A stretch of 64,000 nucleotides of DNA from Aporrectodea caliginosa (GCA_020284085.1 JACEVL010000157.1:518501-582500), one strand, 5' to 3'. Positions 22,628 to 52,720 are shown, counted from the stretch's first letter. Numbers and translations are program-made. The notes: generated from the letters alone by a model not told the origin.

Positions 22628-24212
22628 CAGGGGCCCCACTCGTCCTGAAATTCCTGAAATTTGAAAATGTTCTGAATGTGTCCTGAAATTTTGCTCTGTC
22701 CTGAAATATCAGGACACTTATTGAAAATTTCTTAAAACCTTAATATTATACCTAAGTTACCCAACTTTGTTTGGGTAAATTTCAGCATCAGCATATGGGT
22801 CTTGAACTCTTGGCCAAGTGCTCTCTCATGCAGATTACTCCAATCATATTTTGTATTCAAACATGTTAATTCAGTGTTCTATGGATGGTCCTGCAGTCAA
22901 TCTCATTTTTGAACAAGCTCAAGTCTTTCCTCAGCAAAGGAATATTGCAACTTATTGACATTGGTACATGCACGCTTTATCCTGTTCATACAGCCTTTAA
23001 CACAGGGCTCTCAACGGAGCATTTCCATGTTGATCAGTTTTCTAATGATGTTTTCTTCTGGTTTAAACTCTCAGCTAGACGACGAGAAGATTATGCAGAA
23101 GTACAGTTGATGAATTACTTGAACAATCTGGTCAGTATTTTCTGAAACCTATTAGCCGTTGGTGGTTGTCACTTGGTGCTGTTTTGCTAATTCCTAGTCG
23201 AACCCTGATGAACCCTGCTATGACAACCTATTTCTTGAAAAAGTTCCCTAGTAAACGTACCAATAAAGATGCATGTGCAGGAGATGGGTATAAGCGAATT
23301 AAGGCAGCGCTGGAAGATGAGTCTACTTTTGTGTATCTGAACTTTGTCGCTTTTCTTGCCTCAAGTTTAACGGACTTCATCAAAACTCGTCCAAAGGAGT
23401 GAACCACTTGTGCACATCCTGTACAACAAACTCAGCAAACTCATTCACTGTATGAGTCTTAAGTTCTTGAGATCCGAAGTTGTTGAGGACAAACAAGGTG
23501 TGGATTTGATTGCCATTAAATGCAATGATGGAGAAAACTGGTTGCCAGTCAAAGAGATAGATATTGGCATGGGAACTCGTTTGGCGTTGTCTAAAGTGAC
23601 GAAAGACAACACGAGGAAAGTGCTACGTACGTTATGCATTCAGACAGTGACTCAGTAAGATAGTGACTTACACGCAAACTACTTTGCCAGTGATGAATCC
23701 TGTGCTCCGAGATCTCTCCTGTCTTCAGCCATTAGCATTAAAGTTGGAGCCAGGCAAATCAACAATTAGTCATCTGTGCCGGTATCACAAAATAAAGTAT
23801 CCATCCCAAGACTATCCGGGGATGTATGAATTTATCCCCTCGGATGGAATAAACCGGTTTAGACGTATGCTAGTATGTATGTATGTAGATATCATGGTTC
23901 TAGCAGGCATTACTGCGCAAGTGTTTTGTTTTCAAGAAAAAGAGTTAAAAGACTGTTTAGTATTTTTAATAAAAAAATATGTACAGTAAAAATAAAATAA
24001 AAGGGAGGATTGGAGCAGCTATTAGGGGAGGGGAGGCCGCTAATGCAATATTTTAACATAAAGTACCTTGACCTCATTTTGAGAAATTAACCTTTTCTGC
24101 TTTTTATCCTGCAAAAATTGTCATTTTTATCGTGACGAAGATGTCCTGAAATTGTCCTGAAATTTGCCAAAAATTGTGTCCTGAAATCTGATTTTTTAGA
24201 GTGGGACCCCTG
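22628..24212. mobile_element. Degenerate hAT-like transposon inserted in the minisatellite
   Basis: The inverted ends are CAGGGG(C/T)CCCACTC. The flanks share CAAAGG (22622-22627 and 24213-24218); only 6 bases match, while hAT usually gives 8. Subterminal TCCTGAAATT repeats occur at both ends. Transposase remnants lie inside. Confidence 0.78.
22885..23658 (+). pseudogene. hAT-type transposase remnant
   Basis: Three consecutive fragments in shifted frames: LIDIGTCTLYPVHTAFNTGL, then RWWLSLGAVLL with TYFLKKFPSK, then a C-terminal piece with VDLIAIKCNDGENW. The DIGTC...HNAF-like and R-W-LSLG-VL order matches transposases of a hAT subgroup. It lacks the N-terminal zinc finger and is interrupted by stops. 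Confidence 0.65.
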
Positions 24213-24754
24213 CAAAGGTTGGTTGCAAAGAGGCTGAGACTGACCTTGAGGGTGGTTGCTAAGGAGGCTTTACTTTTATAATGGCATGTACGATAATAGG
24301 TATTTCTGATATAATGAATATGGCGGTCAGATTTGTGAAATAACCCTGTTAAATTACCGTGAGAAAATCCACCACTTTCGGGTCTATTACCTCCCTCTTC
24401 TAACCTCCCCACTTTAGCCCTTTTATTGCTGTAATTTACAGCACCATTATTTCCATTGAAAGACCTCTAGTTTCCGAACGTCTCTACTTTAGTGAATGCA
24501 CCTATAATGTCGCGATTCTGCATCTTTGGCACACAAAGGCTTAATGTATGTGAAGTAAAAAAAAATTCAGAGTAGCGGCAAATAGTTACTCGGTCGCGTT
24601 ACCGGAAACACAACATTATTTTGTTTTGGCCTTAGCCGACTGTTTAGAAATGTGTGATGTATATTTTACTGTTGTGCCCTTCTGCTTAAATATTTGTTCA
24701 GGCAAGGATTTGCACTACTTGGATTACATGTTTTCATTCATTCATTCATTACGA

Positions 24755-24815
24755 AGTTTTATATAGCGCCCCTTCAAGGTTACTACTCAGAAGCGCTCCT
24801 GACCACAGCACGGCT
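24755..24815 (-). mobile_element. LINE/SINE 3'-tail remnant
   Basis: ATTCATTCATTCATT followed by TTTATATAGCGCC and CAGAAGCGCTCC is the reverse of the shared LINE 3' end. The adjoining 24271-24750 and 24816-25040 hold nothing I can name. Confidence 0.6.
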
Positions 24816-25050
24816 GTTAGAGGTTTACATATTTAATTATTAATGATTTTGTCCTTATTTACCAAGCATATTTTTTTATTAAGGTTTAACTGTTGTGATG
24901 TTTTGTTGATATCTACATTTATCATGGAGTAGCGTTGCACTTTGTAAGGTCTAACTTTGACCCTCCCCATGCTCTCTAGCAAGAACCACTGAAATAATTG
25001 AATCATGAATCAATTTGTCCATATTTATTTTTAGATTACAGCTCTAGACA

Positions 25051-25515
25051 AAATTTGAGTGAATATGGGTCGTCTGTAAAAGACACTCAAAGAGGTAATA
25101 CCTGGATCTAGACTGGTACTTGAAGGTAAACTTACTACAAGGTAGTGTAATGCCAAATGCAGACAAGAGGCAGAGGTGGTCATAAATGGGTCTTTTGCAG
25201 AGGTAAAATTTGAGTGAATATGGGTCGTCTGTAAAAGACACTCAAAGAGGTAATACCTGGATCTAGACTGGTACTTGAAGGTAAGCTTACTACAAGGTAG
25301 TGTAATGCCAAATGCAGACAAGAGGCAGAGGTGGTCATAAATGGGTCTTTTGCAGAGGTAAAATTTGAGTGAATATGGGTCGTCTGTAAAAGACACTCAA
25401 AGAGGTAATACCTGGATCTAGACTGGTACTTGAAGGTAAACTTACTACAAGGTAGTGTAATGCCAAATGCAGACAAGAGGCAGAGGTGGTCATAAATGGG
25501 TCTTTTGCAGAGGTC
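25051..25515. repeat. 155-bp tandem repeat, three copies
   Basis: AAATTTGAGTGAATATGGGT starts at 25051, 25206 and 25361. The copies differ at only one or two bases (for example GGTAAACTTA versus GGTAAGCTTA). 155 is not a multiple of three, so reverse-strand reading frames through it are incidental. Confidence 0.95.
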
Positions 25516-25667
25516 TTTTTATGGTGGACCCCCTTCATATTTCTCGTTGTGTTTAAGAAGTGATTTATATTTGCTTTTGGGCCCTTTGGCTTAAATATTT
25601 GTTCATTCAAGGTTTTGAATTCCTCAGTCTACAAATTTTTTAAATGCCAGTTTTGGCCAACTGTTTA

Positions 25668-25671
<4 letters not shown>

Positions 25672-25713
<42 letters not shown>
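25672..25713. repeat. (TA)n microsatellite
   Basis: An uninterrupted run of about 40 bases. Confidence 0.95.
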
Positions 25714-25720
<7 letters not shown>

Positions 25721-26350
25721 GAATTATGAACTGTAACCATGTAACTGTAATCATATAAAACTTTGTGGTAAAAGTGTATACTTTTGTTCTGCAGTCCATG
25801 TTAAAATATTGTTACAAATACATGTTTGTGTTCTGACTGTATTCCATTTTGAGAATTTCAGTATAGAACAAGGACATTGTATGAATATGAATTGTTATTA
25901 GCCATTGTTTATTTACACTATATTTGCTTTGTTCACTGAATACCTGATGTTTTGGTATACCAAGTTAGGTTATTGCTATTGGCGTTTTCTCACGAAATTG
26001 TTATTTATGATTAACTCCATTGGTCACATTACGATTGAAATTGGGCGATCCCTGTTAGCAGAACGGTTCGTTCTTTCGGGGTTTCCCATTGTTCACTGCA
26101 TGTTTATTTCTGTTTATGTTGTCTGTGATTACGTGATTATGTTTTCTTCGGTGAGCAATAAAGCATTTATTGATTGATTGATTATATGAACTGTAACCAT
26201 GTAACTGTAATCATATAAAACGTTGGGGTAAAAGTGTATACTTTTGTTCTGCAGTCCATGCTAAAAAATTGTTACCAAATACATGTTTGTGTTCTGACTG
26301 TATTCCACATTTTTGAGAATTTCAGTATGGAACAAGGACATTGTATGTAT
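25714..26350. repeat. Direct repeat pair flanking a 300-bp insert
   Basis: About 165 bases at 25720-25886 recur at 26185-26350, with shared GTAACTGTAATCATATAAAA and TTTGTGTTCTGACTGTATTC. The insert 25887-26184 ends in AATAAAGCATT and (GATT)n, like a retroposon tail. Confidence 0.8.
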
Positions 26351-26469
26351 AATACCTTTAAGTACTTTAGAACATGACTCATGACAACACTTGTTGTATT
26401 GAATACCATAGTTGCATTTTATTACAATAGATGATAATGATTTATTTAAGATTATATATTCTTTTGTGA

Positions 26470-26726
26470 TTTTGATGGACTTATGTTTCTTTTTGTTTGT
26501 TTGATTTTGAGCCCAAGGCTTACTCCACTCTAAGTATCTATTGTCTGTCTTTCATTTCCTATCTGTATTTATTAGATGTTTAGGTGTCCCTATTTAGCGG
26601 GATCTGTGATCCCTTCAGGGCCTCCGTGTTGCCAGTACATGTCAAACCGTTGCCTTATTGTTTCATTGTTCGTTTTCTCTTCTGCCAAATGGTTACAGAA
26701 ATAAATGATTGATTGATTGATGATTG
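26470..26726 (+). mobile_element. Retroposon 3' end with (GATT)n tail
   Basis: Unique 3'-UTR-like sequence ends ACAGAAATAAATGATTGATTG. The tail resembles that of the insert ending at 26184. Confidence 0.5.
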
Positions 26727-26939
26727 TAATTAATTAATTAACAGTTAAACTTATGTTGTAGAAAGAATTTGGCAGCCAATCCAAGTATCCTGTCGTGTAT
26801 CTTTATTACTATAACCAAGTTCACGCATACTAAATTTAACAAGTTCTTACTGCTCATTACTTCGTTTTATTTTAACCATGCAAGTACCAAACATTAGTAG
26901 TGAAACATGATGTCATATTTGTGGAACTGTTTCAGAGAT

Positions 26940-27620
26940 GCATTATTGTTTTACATTTGTAAAATTATTTGTTCTACCAATTGGGCGGTTTCATGCAACT
27001 TAAAACTGAACACAAAAAGACACAGGAGATCATCGTCAGAGGGACTAGAGGGTGTGTGGGGTGGGTTATTGACCCAGCTGCTGTCCCAGGCATAATCCGA
27101 GTAAGCAAGATGAAGGTTCTGAGAATTACTCTTTCTGACTCAGACACCCTTAGATTCAATCTGCACATTGACTGAATATGCTGTCAGGCAAGGCAATCCA
27201 TGTATGCCCTGCGCACAGTAACTGACCCATGGTCCCAGGCTCCATGACGTGGTGCGCGCGACCATGGTGGCCCGTTTGCTGTATGCTGCTCCGGCATGGT
27301 GGGGATATGCTGGTCAGCAAGAAAGGGGAAGGCAAACGAAGGCTCCACTTCGTGATGAAGAGGCTGATCCGCCAGTGAGACCTTCCCTGTAATAACCCAA
27401 CAATCGAACAACACTACCGCTTTGCTGATGTTACCCAATTTCGGCAGTCCGCGGTAACGTCGTGCCCTTCACAGGCTGCTTCCACCTGTTTAACCAAGGG
27501 TTTATTGCTTAAGGCCCTAGATTCCATGACAGGGCTTTACGGCAAGCCAACAGCAGCAGCATGAGAAAACCTTTCGTAGTCAGACTGCTGTACACATAAT
27601 GACTAACTGGAGCTTTGATT
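26940..27620 (+). pseudogene. Degenerate LINE reverse transcriptase fragment
   Basis: Readable pieces are MQLKTEHKKTQEIIV, PGIIRVSKMKVLRITLSD with FNLHID, then MYALRTV and LHFVMKRLIRQ after frame changes. This is the order of the RT thumb region in LINEs. Many stops are present. Confidence 0.65.
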
Positions 27621-27887
27621 GTTTGCTTAAAATGATTAAACATGTCTATTTATTTATCCTAGATATTTGTCGACCAGCGTGCTGTTTGGCATCTGGTTCA
27701 ATGAAGAATATACTTGTACTGTACTTACTTAACTTACTCTATGTGCACATTTACTTGGCTCATATTGAAATGAATTAAACAATGATTCAATTAAAATAAA
27801 ATGGTTTAACTTATTGTTTATTTATCCGATTCAAATGGTAGAATATAGTGTTTCAGTTGCTGGAACTAAAGTTCAAATTTCGTGCAA

Positions 27888-27891
<4 letters not shown>

Positions 27892-27935
<44 letters not shown>
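27892..27935. repeat. (TA)n microsatellite
   Basis: A run of about 44 bases that abuts the following MITE. Confidence 0.95.
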
Positions 27936-27938
<3 letters not shown>

Positions 27939-28509
27939 TGTGTCCGGATAAAAAGGGACCCCTTTTGGTAATATGAAAATAAACTAGTAAATGTTCATCG
28001 ATTTTTAAAATTCCAAGACCATTTTAATCCTGATATAATTTGCTAAATACTGGTTAAAGTATGAAAGTTTTTGTTATTTAATAATGACGTCATAATGACG
28101 TCATTTTCATCAAAATTCAAGTGTCAAGGACGGCACAAAAATCATCTAAAAGTTTCAATATTATTTTAAACTGTCATTTATCAATTATAAAGTTTAGTTT
28201 AATTTAATTTTATATCTGAATAATATTAGACTACAAGGCGTGCTCAAAGTGTCCGCCTTCGGCCTCAACACAAGCTTCAAGGCGAGCGCGCCATTGGCCA
28301 ATAGCAGCATTTTCTAACCGTGTTGTTTTTACAATTTGGTATTTCAAGACGTCATTATGACGTAATTTTTTAACTGGGCCGTTCATAAATTACAGTTTTG
28401 TTGATAATTATGTCAGGATTAAAATGGTCTTGGAATTTTAAAAATCGATGAACATTTTACTAGTCTTTTTTCGTATTACCATAAGGGGTCCCTTTTTTTC
28501 CGGACAGTG
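27936..28509. mobile_element. Tc1/mariner-type MITE
   Basis: 574 bases with long inverted ends (about 110 bases, starting CACTGT-TCCGGA) and TA on both flanks. The interior at 28308-28231, minus strand, still encodes a transposase C terminus, RARLEACVEAEGGHFEHAL and stop. This shows descent by internal deletion from a full mariner-like element. TGACGTCAT-like palindromes lie near 28085. Confidence 0.85.
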
Positions 28510-28985
28510 TATATTTATATCTGGAAACCTTTCCATCTCGTAACAACAAATTGATTATACAGTGATCCCGTCCTACACAAAAAAAGAACTGGCACGCCCA
28601 CTTAAGGAAGAACAGGAACGCCGGCTTCAGGCGCCATGCTAATCAAAGAAAGAACCGATATGGCGTTTGTGGTCGTCCAAAAAGAACCGAAACGCCGTTC
28701 CGGTGCCTGATTATACAGTTATACACAGTTGCTATTTTGAAGAAAATCAGAAACGTGTCTGATCCTGTATCCCATGCTATTCGTGTATGGCATTCATCAG
28801 GGTTCTTTTATTGGTCTCTTAGCAGGCCCTATTTCTGTTGTGAACAAACTTTAACGAAAAGAACCACCAACTTAGCTACACGAACACATCACAACCATTA
28901 TAAACTACACGAAATACATGGATGTTCCATAGTCAGCAATTACATGTACATGAAGGCTACATAAGTCACTCAATTGCGTGCTCCT
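28510..28985. other. No gene recognised
   Basis: It contains two short related blocks with AAAGAAC...CGCC at about 28580 and 28670. No coding feature is supported. Confidence 0.35.
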
Positions 28986-28988
28986 GCT

Positions 28989-29410
28989 TGGGGTCGTTCA
29001 TAAAGGACATCCACAAACAGCTACTTTTGACCCCTCCTCCCCTTGTTCGCTTTTGGCCTCTCCTCCCTCCCCCTTTGCGGACGTCCGCATTAGAGGACGA
29101 ATGGCTACAATATTGCGGTATGGCAGCACGGACTCACATACACATCAATCGACTTTTTCCTTTCTGCTGCTTTTGCATGCCACATTCGAACATACTTCTT
29201 CATGTCATCATGATTCCGTTTAGACTTTAGACCTAACCTACTGTTTATCCACAATCCGATGAGATGAGATGGTTATTGAGTTGTGTGCAACGGAACATTA
29301 CTAACGACGAGCCAAATTTAGTGCAGACTATCTGACTGGAGTTGGTGTTTAAGGCACAGGTGTGTGCTGGAAAAAAACTCAAATTTAGATGCGGACGTCC
29401 GCACTGGTCA
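28989..29410. mobile_element. Possible MITE with GCGGACGTCCGC palindromes
   Basis: The start GGGGTCGTTCATAAAGG resembles the ends of the MITE at 13909. The palindrome GCGGACGTCCGC occurs at about 29076 and 29392. The right end and target duplication were not found. Confidence 0.35.
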
Positions 29411-29859
29411 ATGTGGTCATATCCCGCCCCTTGTCGGCATTGGGATGACGCTGTTTAATGATGGCCAACTCAGACTGTAAACTAGCAGTAAAAAATCAAG
29501 CGGCGAGGAAGAGGTACGGGGTTCAAACATGCATTATGGAAGTTGCTAACACTTCCACGGTTGTCTTTCGTGATTAGCTTAATTAGCTGAGTTCATTATT
29601 CAGTAGTCTAACTCTAACGTCGCGCTATCTGCATTTTATTCCGAGTTTTCATCCCTGATGAAGGTATTCGGACCATGTTTCCTCGGATGCGGCCCGATTA
29701 AAAAAGAACAACCAGCATTTCGAGTGTTGGCTCAGCATGTCTCGGCTTGACGCAGTAATTACCAGAGGTGACTGCATTCGTCAAGGTCTTTACCTCCATT
29801 CACATAACATAAGCGAGAATTTTTAAAGTGCAACTTCAAGAATAGAACTCATGAGCAGC

Positions 29860-30735
29860 GCTCCCGACCTTTTCCGACCACATCAACCAGCTATCTCGCT
29901 CCTGCTATTATGCACATGCGTGATCTTCGTCGACTGCGCCCAATACTTGATTAGAAGACCGCATGCACAATAGGTGTTCATTCCAAACTCGATCACTGTA
30001 ATTCCCTTTTTTACAACATCGACTCTTCTCAAATAAAACGCTTGCAAACAGCCCAGAAAGCTCTCGCCCGCGCAATAACCAAAACTCCCAACACCACCAC
30101 ATAACCTCTGTTCTCAAATCACTTCATTGGCTAAATATCCCTCAGCGCATCCATTACAACATTGTATATCTTACCTACAACGCCCTTCGAACCTCTAAAC
30201 CCTCTTACATTCGCCAGCTATTCACCATCCAACCGCCCGGGTCTACTCGCTCATCATCATAGGCCACCTTTCACTATCTCGGCCTCCAGTCGCATATCCT
30301 CTGAAATTCTGCAACCGCTCCTTAGGCCTAGTCTACGCTGCACCAGCTCTTTGGAACGGACTCCCAAAAGACCTCCGCTAGTTTGCTCCTTCTCCTTCTA
30401 TCTCGCCTAATTTAGCCTGTCCTCCGCGTGCACTCTCTACTACTTTCCACTCACGACTGAAAACCGAACTCTTCAAGCTATCCTATCCTGATTCTACTCC
30501 CTTCGCCACCACACAACCACCATTATTACCGATTACCACCGTAGCATCATGCCGTCTCCTCGGCTTGAACTCCCCGGAATTAGACCTGGCACCGGAACGA
30601 ACAGATGAGTTTTGGCTATTGCGGACTTGAGGTGATATAGCGCCGGTGATATGATAGTCTCCCTGACGTGGCTTTTGTGGGCGCTGAGAAATTTTCGAAG
30701 ATTTACATTACATTACTTTACATTACATTACATTA
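29860..30735 (+). pseudogene. LINE fragment, RT C-terminal region
   Basis: Shifted frames encode HMRDLRRLRP, LDHCNSLFYNIDSSQIKRLQ and LHWLNIPQRIHYNI, related to the RT at 10011-11429. A C-terminal APALWNGLP block follows, then GCGCTGAGAAATTTTCGAAG and a (CATTA)n tail. Confidence 0.82.
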
Positions 30736-30844
30736 CAGCAGAGAGGCCCATGATCAAACAGAACAGACTTCAAGCACTTGCAGAACAAGGAAAGGTGACA
30801 AACTGATTAGCTCACTTCTAATTTTAAAAGAATGACTATCCAGA

Positions 30845-30845
<1 letters not shown>

Positions 30846-30912
<67 letters not shown>

Positions 30913-30948
30913 GCGTAGGCGTGTGTGTGTGTGTGTGTGTTTGTTTGT
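30846..30948. repeat. (GT)n microsatellite
   Basis: About 65 bases of pure GT, a short AGGCGTAGGCGT interruption, then more GT and (GTTT)n. Confidence 0.97.
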
Positions 30949-32231
30949 TTGTTTGTACATATAGGTCTAAGCGTTTCATGCTTCTGATGAGTCCGATGCT
31001 ATCATAATCGACTACGTGTAAGTGGAATTCTTTAAATGCCTATAATGATAGTATTATTATTATTATAATTATCAATTCTTTTTTCCTCTTTCAGCGCATT
31101 TCTATTTGCACTCAACCCTACAACGCTGTGGCCTTTGCCCTTTAGGGGCACTTTTGTGGACCTCAATGGTGACGAGGACCGTTCGATCCAGAATCATTCT
31201 TACTCTTCAGATAGTTTCTAAGAGCCTGAGGGATCATATCTATACCTCGGGTGCTAATAAATTATCAGTTTACAGACTGAGTTCAACTTACAAATAACCT
31301 TTTACCAGATACCACCAACAATTGAATGCATTATTTATGTATTATTTATTAGAAACCCAGATGGAGGCGTAACATGCACATAGGTTCCGGACAAGTTAAC
31401 TGCTCAATAGGCCTATGCCTAAGGTCATCAGCCTTTAGCAGTGATTCCACACTTTTTTAGCGTAAGAAAGAAATTGTCTCCTCTCTGGTTGCAGACTTTG
31501 AAGTTTGAACAAGTGAGATGGTTATGTCAGGAATCGGGATTCATTCTTTTCATACGTTTGGCCTCTGTCCATCACTGATCTTTCTCATTGCTTCCATGCA
31601 GTAGAAAATGGTACAGCCGAGAGGAGGTTTCAATACGGTTTCTAAATGTGTCTACAAATCTAGATTCGACAACTACACCTGACCTTAAGTTGCCGAATGA
31701 TGGACGAAATTTTTCACGCATGACACAACTTTAGCCATCTGAAAACCACTGGTATTCCCAGACAACTCATTGGGCTCGCAACAGATCCGCATTGTGCCAC
31801 TGGTAGAAAGTACTAGAAACTGATGGTCTGCTGTTGGCCCGCCGAGAGACAAGGAACGTGTAAGCATAGTAGCGATTTTTATTTACAAATTACAATGTCA
31901 TAAATAGGCGTGGGGTTATACAGCGAGTACTGGCAACCTTCAGTGTGCTTAACTTGGTGATACAGATAACCAACAGCAAATAGTTAAAGTTGTTTAACTC
32001 TAATAGCTATGCTATAAAACTATAGCGCTGCTTTCGAATCTACTTTCGTCAGTGAATCCCTTGCCCATTCGCTCTGATGAAACAGGTGACCTCAGACAAA
32101 TTAAGGAGGCGGGCATGTTGAATCTTAAGATATTAATTAAGCCTACTCATGGTCTTCGGTCTCTACACACAATGTGATTTACATGACCGGAGCTCGTATA
32201 TATATGTACAGCTGCGTCAATGAGCTCTTAG
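30949..32231. other. 3' flank of pikachurin, no gene recognised
   Basis: No further LG or EGF module was found on the minus strand here. Part is presumably 3' UTR; I could not place a polyadenylation signal with confidence. Short ORFs present show no family features. Confidence 0.4.
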
Positions 32232-50120
<17,889 letters not shown>

Positions 50121-50510
50121 CTGTTCGCAACAGACAAAAACAAATATAAGCTAATTAAACGGCAACAAACATTTTGGCCCAAAGGCTACAAAATAAAACA
50201 TCGCAAAGAAAAATTGCTCTTGGACTAGTTGGGCCAAAGTGAATTTGATTGAGTAGGACCATTTAGCACAGGACAACAAGAGATATATATACACACGCTG
50301 AAAGACTTGCAGTATTAGTTTTATTTTTAATTATTAACTTTTGTAGCGCCAGTGTGCTGCATAATGCACAAGGACCTATACGGTCGATGAGCATGTACTT
50401 ACAGTATGAATAAATCCATGACCAAAAGCATGTTTATCTCTGGATGAGGACATTTTGAGACCTTTATCTGAGATGCGCCCATACACAAATACAAAAGCAG
50501 ATAGGCTCGT

Positions 50511-50735
50511 TTATCCATCCATCCATCCATCCATCCATCCATCCATCCATCCATCCATCCATCCATCCATCCATCCATCCATCCATCCATCCATCCATCC
50601 ATCCATCCATCCATCCATCCATCCATCCATCCATCCATCCATCCATCCATCCATCCATCCATCCATCCATCCATCCATCCATCCATCCATCCATCCATCC
50701 ATCCATCCATCCATCCATCCACCCACCCACCCACC
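50511..50735. repeat. (ATCC)n microsatellite
   Basis: About 215 bases of nearly pure CATC repeat, drifting to CACC at the end. The open frames through it encode only period-four artefacts. Confidence 0.98.
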
Positions 50736-51239
50736 GTCGTTTACTCTCTGACAACCTCATTTCTTTTGTTCGCTTTCTGGAAAAATCGAAAGATGCTGTC
50801 TTTGATCTTTCACGCTAAGAAAGGCAGCGCCATCGATGGATGGTCTGAAACACAGGATCAGCTCCCGAGAACACAGGGGTGGACGCGGGTGGGTCAACCT
50901 CAGAGATCATACCACAAAGTTTCCCGTTGGGCATCGTTACAGAGCCGTAGTGAACGGTCAGGCAGAGACGCAGAGACACAGAGGCAGAGCTACAGCATAG
51001 GGAAAGAAAGGGTGAGACAGAGACAGAGACAAAGACAGAGAGACAGAGAAAGAGACAAAACAGAGCCAGCCAAAAAGATGCAGACGAAGCAAAAATCGTG
51101 CCCTGCAGATTTAGAAATAGACCAGAGAGTCACATAAATTGTAAGTAATAGAGCTCAATAAGTACGACCATACAACCATAGGACTGTTAGGACATAAACC
51201 ATGTCACAATTGTCACATAGACCATATATTGTATTTTTG

Positions 51240-51465
51240 TATTGTATTTGAACACTTGTTATAGCGCCCCTACCAGATTGCCCATTCAGAGGCGCTCCCG
51301 ACTACTGCGCGGACGCTGAATCGGAGTTTCACGCCGAAGCGCATGAGCAATTGCGAGTGAAGGACTTGCCCAGGGTCCCTACGCGGCGGCTTTGAGGTGG
51401 ATTCGAACCCGCAACTCTCCAGCTGCAAGGCACCGAATATACCCCTATACCACCGCGCCTCATAG
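51240..51465 (-). mobile_element. tRNA-derived SINE, family 3, with LINE-like 3' tail
   Basis: In reverse, the head has TGGTATAGGGGTATATTC (A box) and GGGTTCGAATCC (B box). The 3' end has GAGCGCCTCTGAATGGG, GGGGCGCTATAACAAG and an (ATACA)n tail. That tail matches the 3' end of the LINE at 734-1389, suggesting shared retrotransposition machinery. Confidence 0.85.
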
Positions 51466-51554
51466 ACATATAACATAAGCCATATAACATAAATAATAAA
51501 ACATAAACCATAGAACATAACCCATGCATATAACATAAATCATATGACATAAAC

Positions 51555-52720
51555 CAGGCATGGGCAACTTCTTTTAAAAGAGGGCCACTTTAAGGTTTTA
51601 AGGGCAGCTTAGGAGCCGTATGCCAATCGCGAGCAAATTTTTGCAGATTCATTTGTCCTAGAAAATGAAATGCTATTAACTTTATTCAAACTAAATCTTA
51701 CAGAATGAAGCAAATGAAGATAATTTTTATGACGAATATCTAATTGTTCTAATACATTAGTTTTAGACTAAAAATAAAAAAAAGAATTTTTTTATTCAAT
51801 TTTAAACACACATAATGCTGTTTGTCTGCACACAGTATCCATTTGCTTGGTGTGCTATATTTAATGTGAGATCTGGCACTTCTTCTCACGACACAAATCC
51901 GAAATCTTTGCTTTAATGTTCGAAGTGGCAATTCGAAGTTCATTGCAGAGATTGTCATCTGTTAGTCTGCATCTGTTTTTGCACTTTGTTAGCTTCATTT
52001 TTGAAAGGAACTGTTCAAAAATATAGGTGCACCGTGCATAGAAACAGTACAACCAGTTTCAGGCTATGAAAGTTTAAGTGAAGGGTTAGAATCCTGAGAA
52101 TTGTACAGTTTGTAGGACTGAATCAGAGGTACCTCACGAAATTTCCTTTCCAACTCACAGTTGCATTGGAGCTCAAACCATTCCATTTGCATGGAGTTTG
52201 GTGCTGAATTGGCATCGATGGAAAAAGGAGATTCAAACAATTTAAGTCTAGTTCATAAGCAGTAAATCAGCAAACCTGGACTGGAACTCTAGTTTCAATA
52301 GTTATTTGTTCTGTGCACTTCTTGATATTTGCAGAATCTGTAAACATGGAAAATGCACAGTATTGCCTTTTGATATTTGATTTCGCCAGAGTAACAACTT
52401 CGTTTGAAAGTTCTGATAGATGGTTTCTAAAGTAGAGAACCTACCCACTTGTGGTCTTGTTTCATGCAGAGAGTAGATATTATCGATGAGCGAGTAGTAA
52501 ACTTGTTGACTATAGACTAGAGGCCAGATTTATTAGTCGGTCTACATGTATGTACAGAAATTCACTTGTGTAGGGCCGGATTAAAGGTTCCCAAACTAGG
52601 GCCGGATAAAAGGTCTCCAAAGTGCCAGGTACAATGCTAATATAAAAGACATGCCAAGGGCCGGTTCAAAGGTCGCCGGGGGCCGGATCCGGTCCGCGGG
52701 CCGCCAGTTGCCCACCCCTG
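51555..52720. mobile_element. hAT element with exact 8-bp target duplication
   Basis: The inverted ends CAGG(C/G)(A/G)TGGGCAACT are flanked by identical ACATAAAC at 51547-51554 and 52721-52728. The right subterminal region has repeated GGGCCGGAT blocks. The 1166-bp length and the transposase remnant show internal deletion. Confidence 0.93.
51861..52060 (-). pseudogene. hAT transposase C-terminal fragment
   Basis: It reads IFEQFLSKMKLTKCKNRCRL followed by LTDDNLCNELRIATSN and ends with stop TAA. This is the hAT dimerisation region (E-F-S-M-K ... RLTD-L---LRIA) close to GTF2IRD2-like hAT proteins. The catalytic core upstream is degraded. Confidence 0.82.

Noticed and set aside
50399..50760. 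Frames of about 100 codons repeating W-M-D-G or H-P-S-I
   Set aside because: They follow directly from the (ATCC)n microsatellite.
51403..51465. tRNA gene on the minus strand
   Set aside because: Both promoter boxes are present but the acceptor stem does not close and a LINE-like tail follows, so it is a SINE. The same holds for 35135-35205 and 54150-54215.
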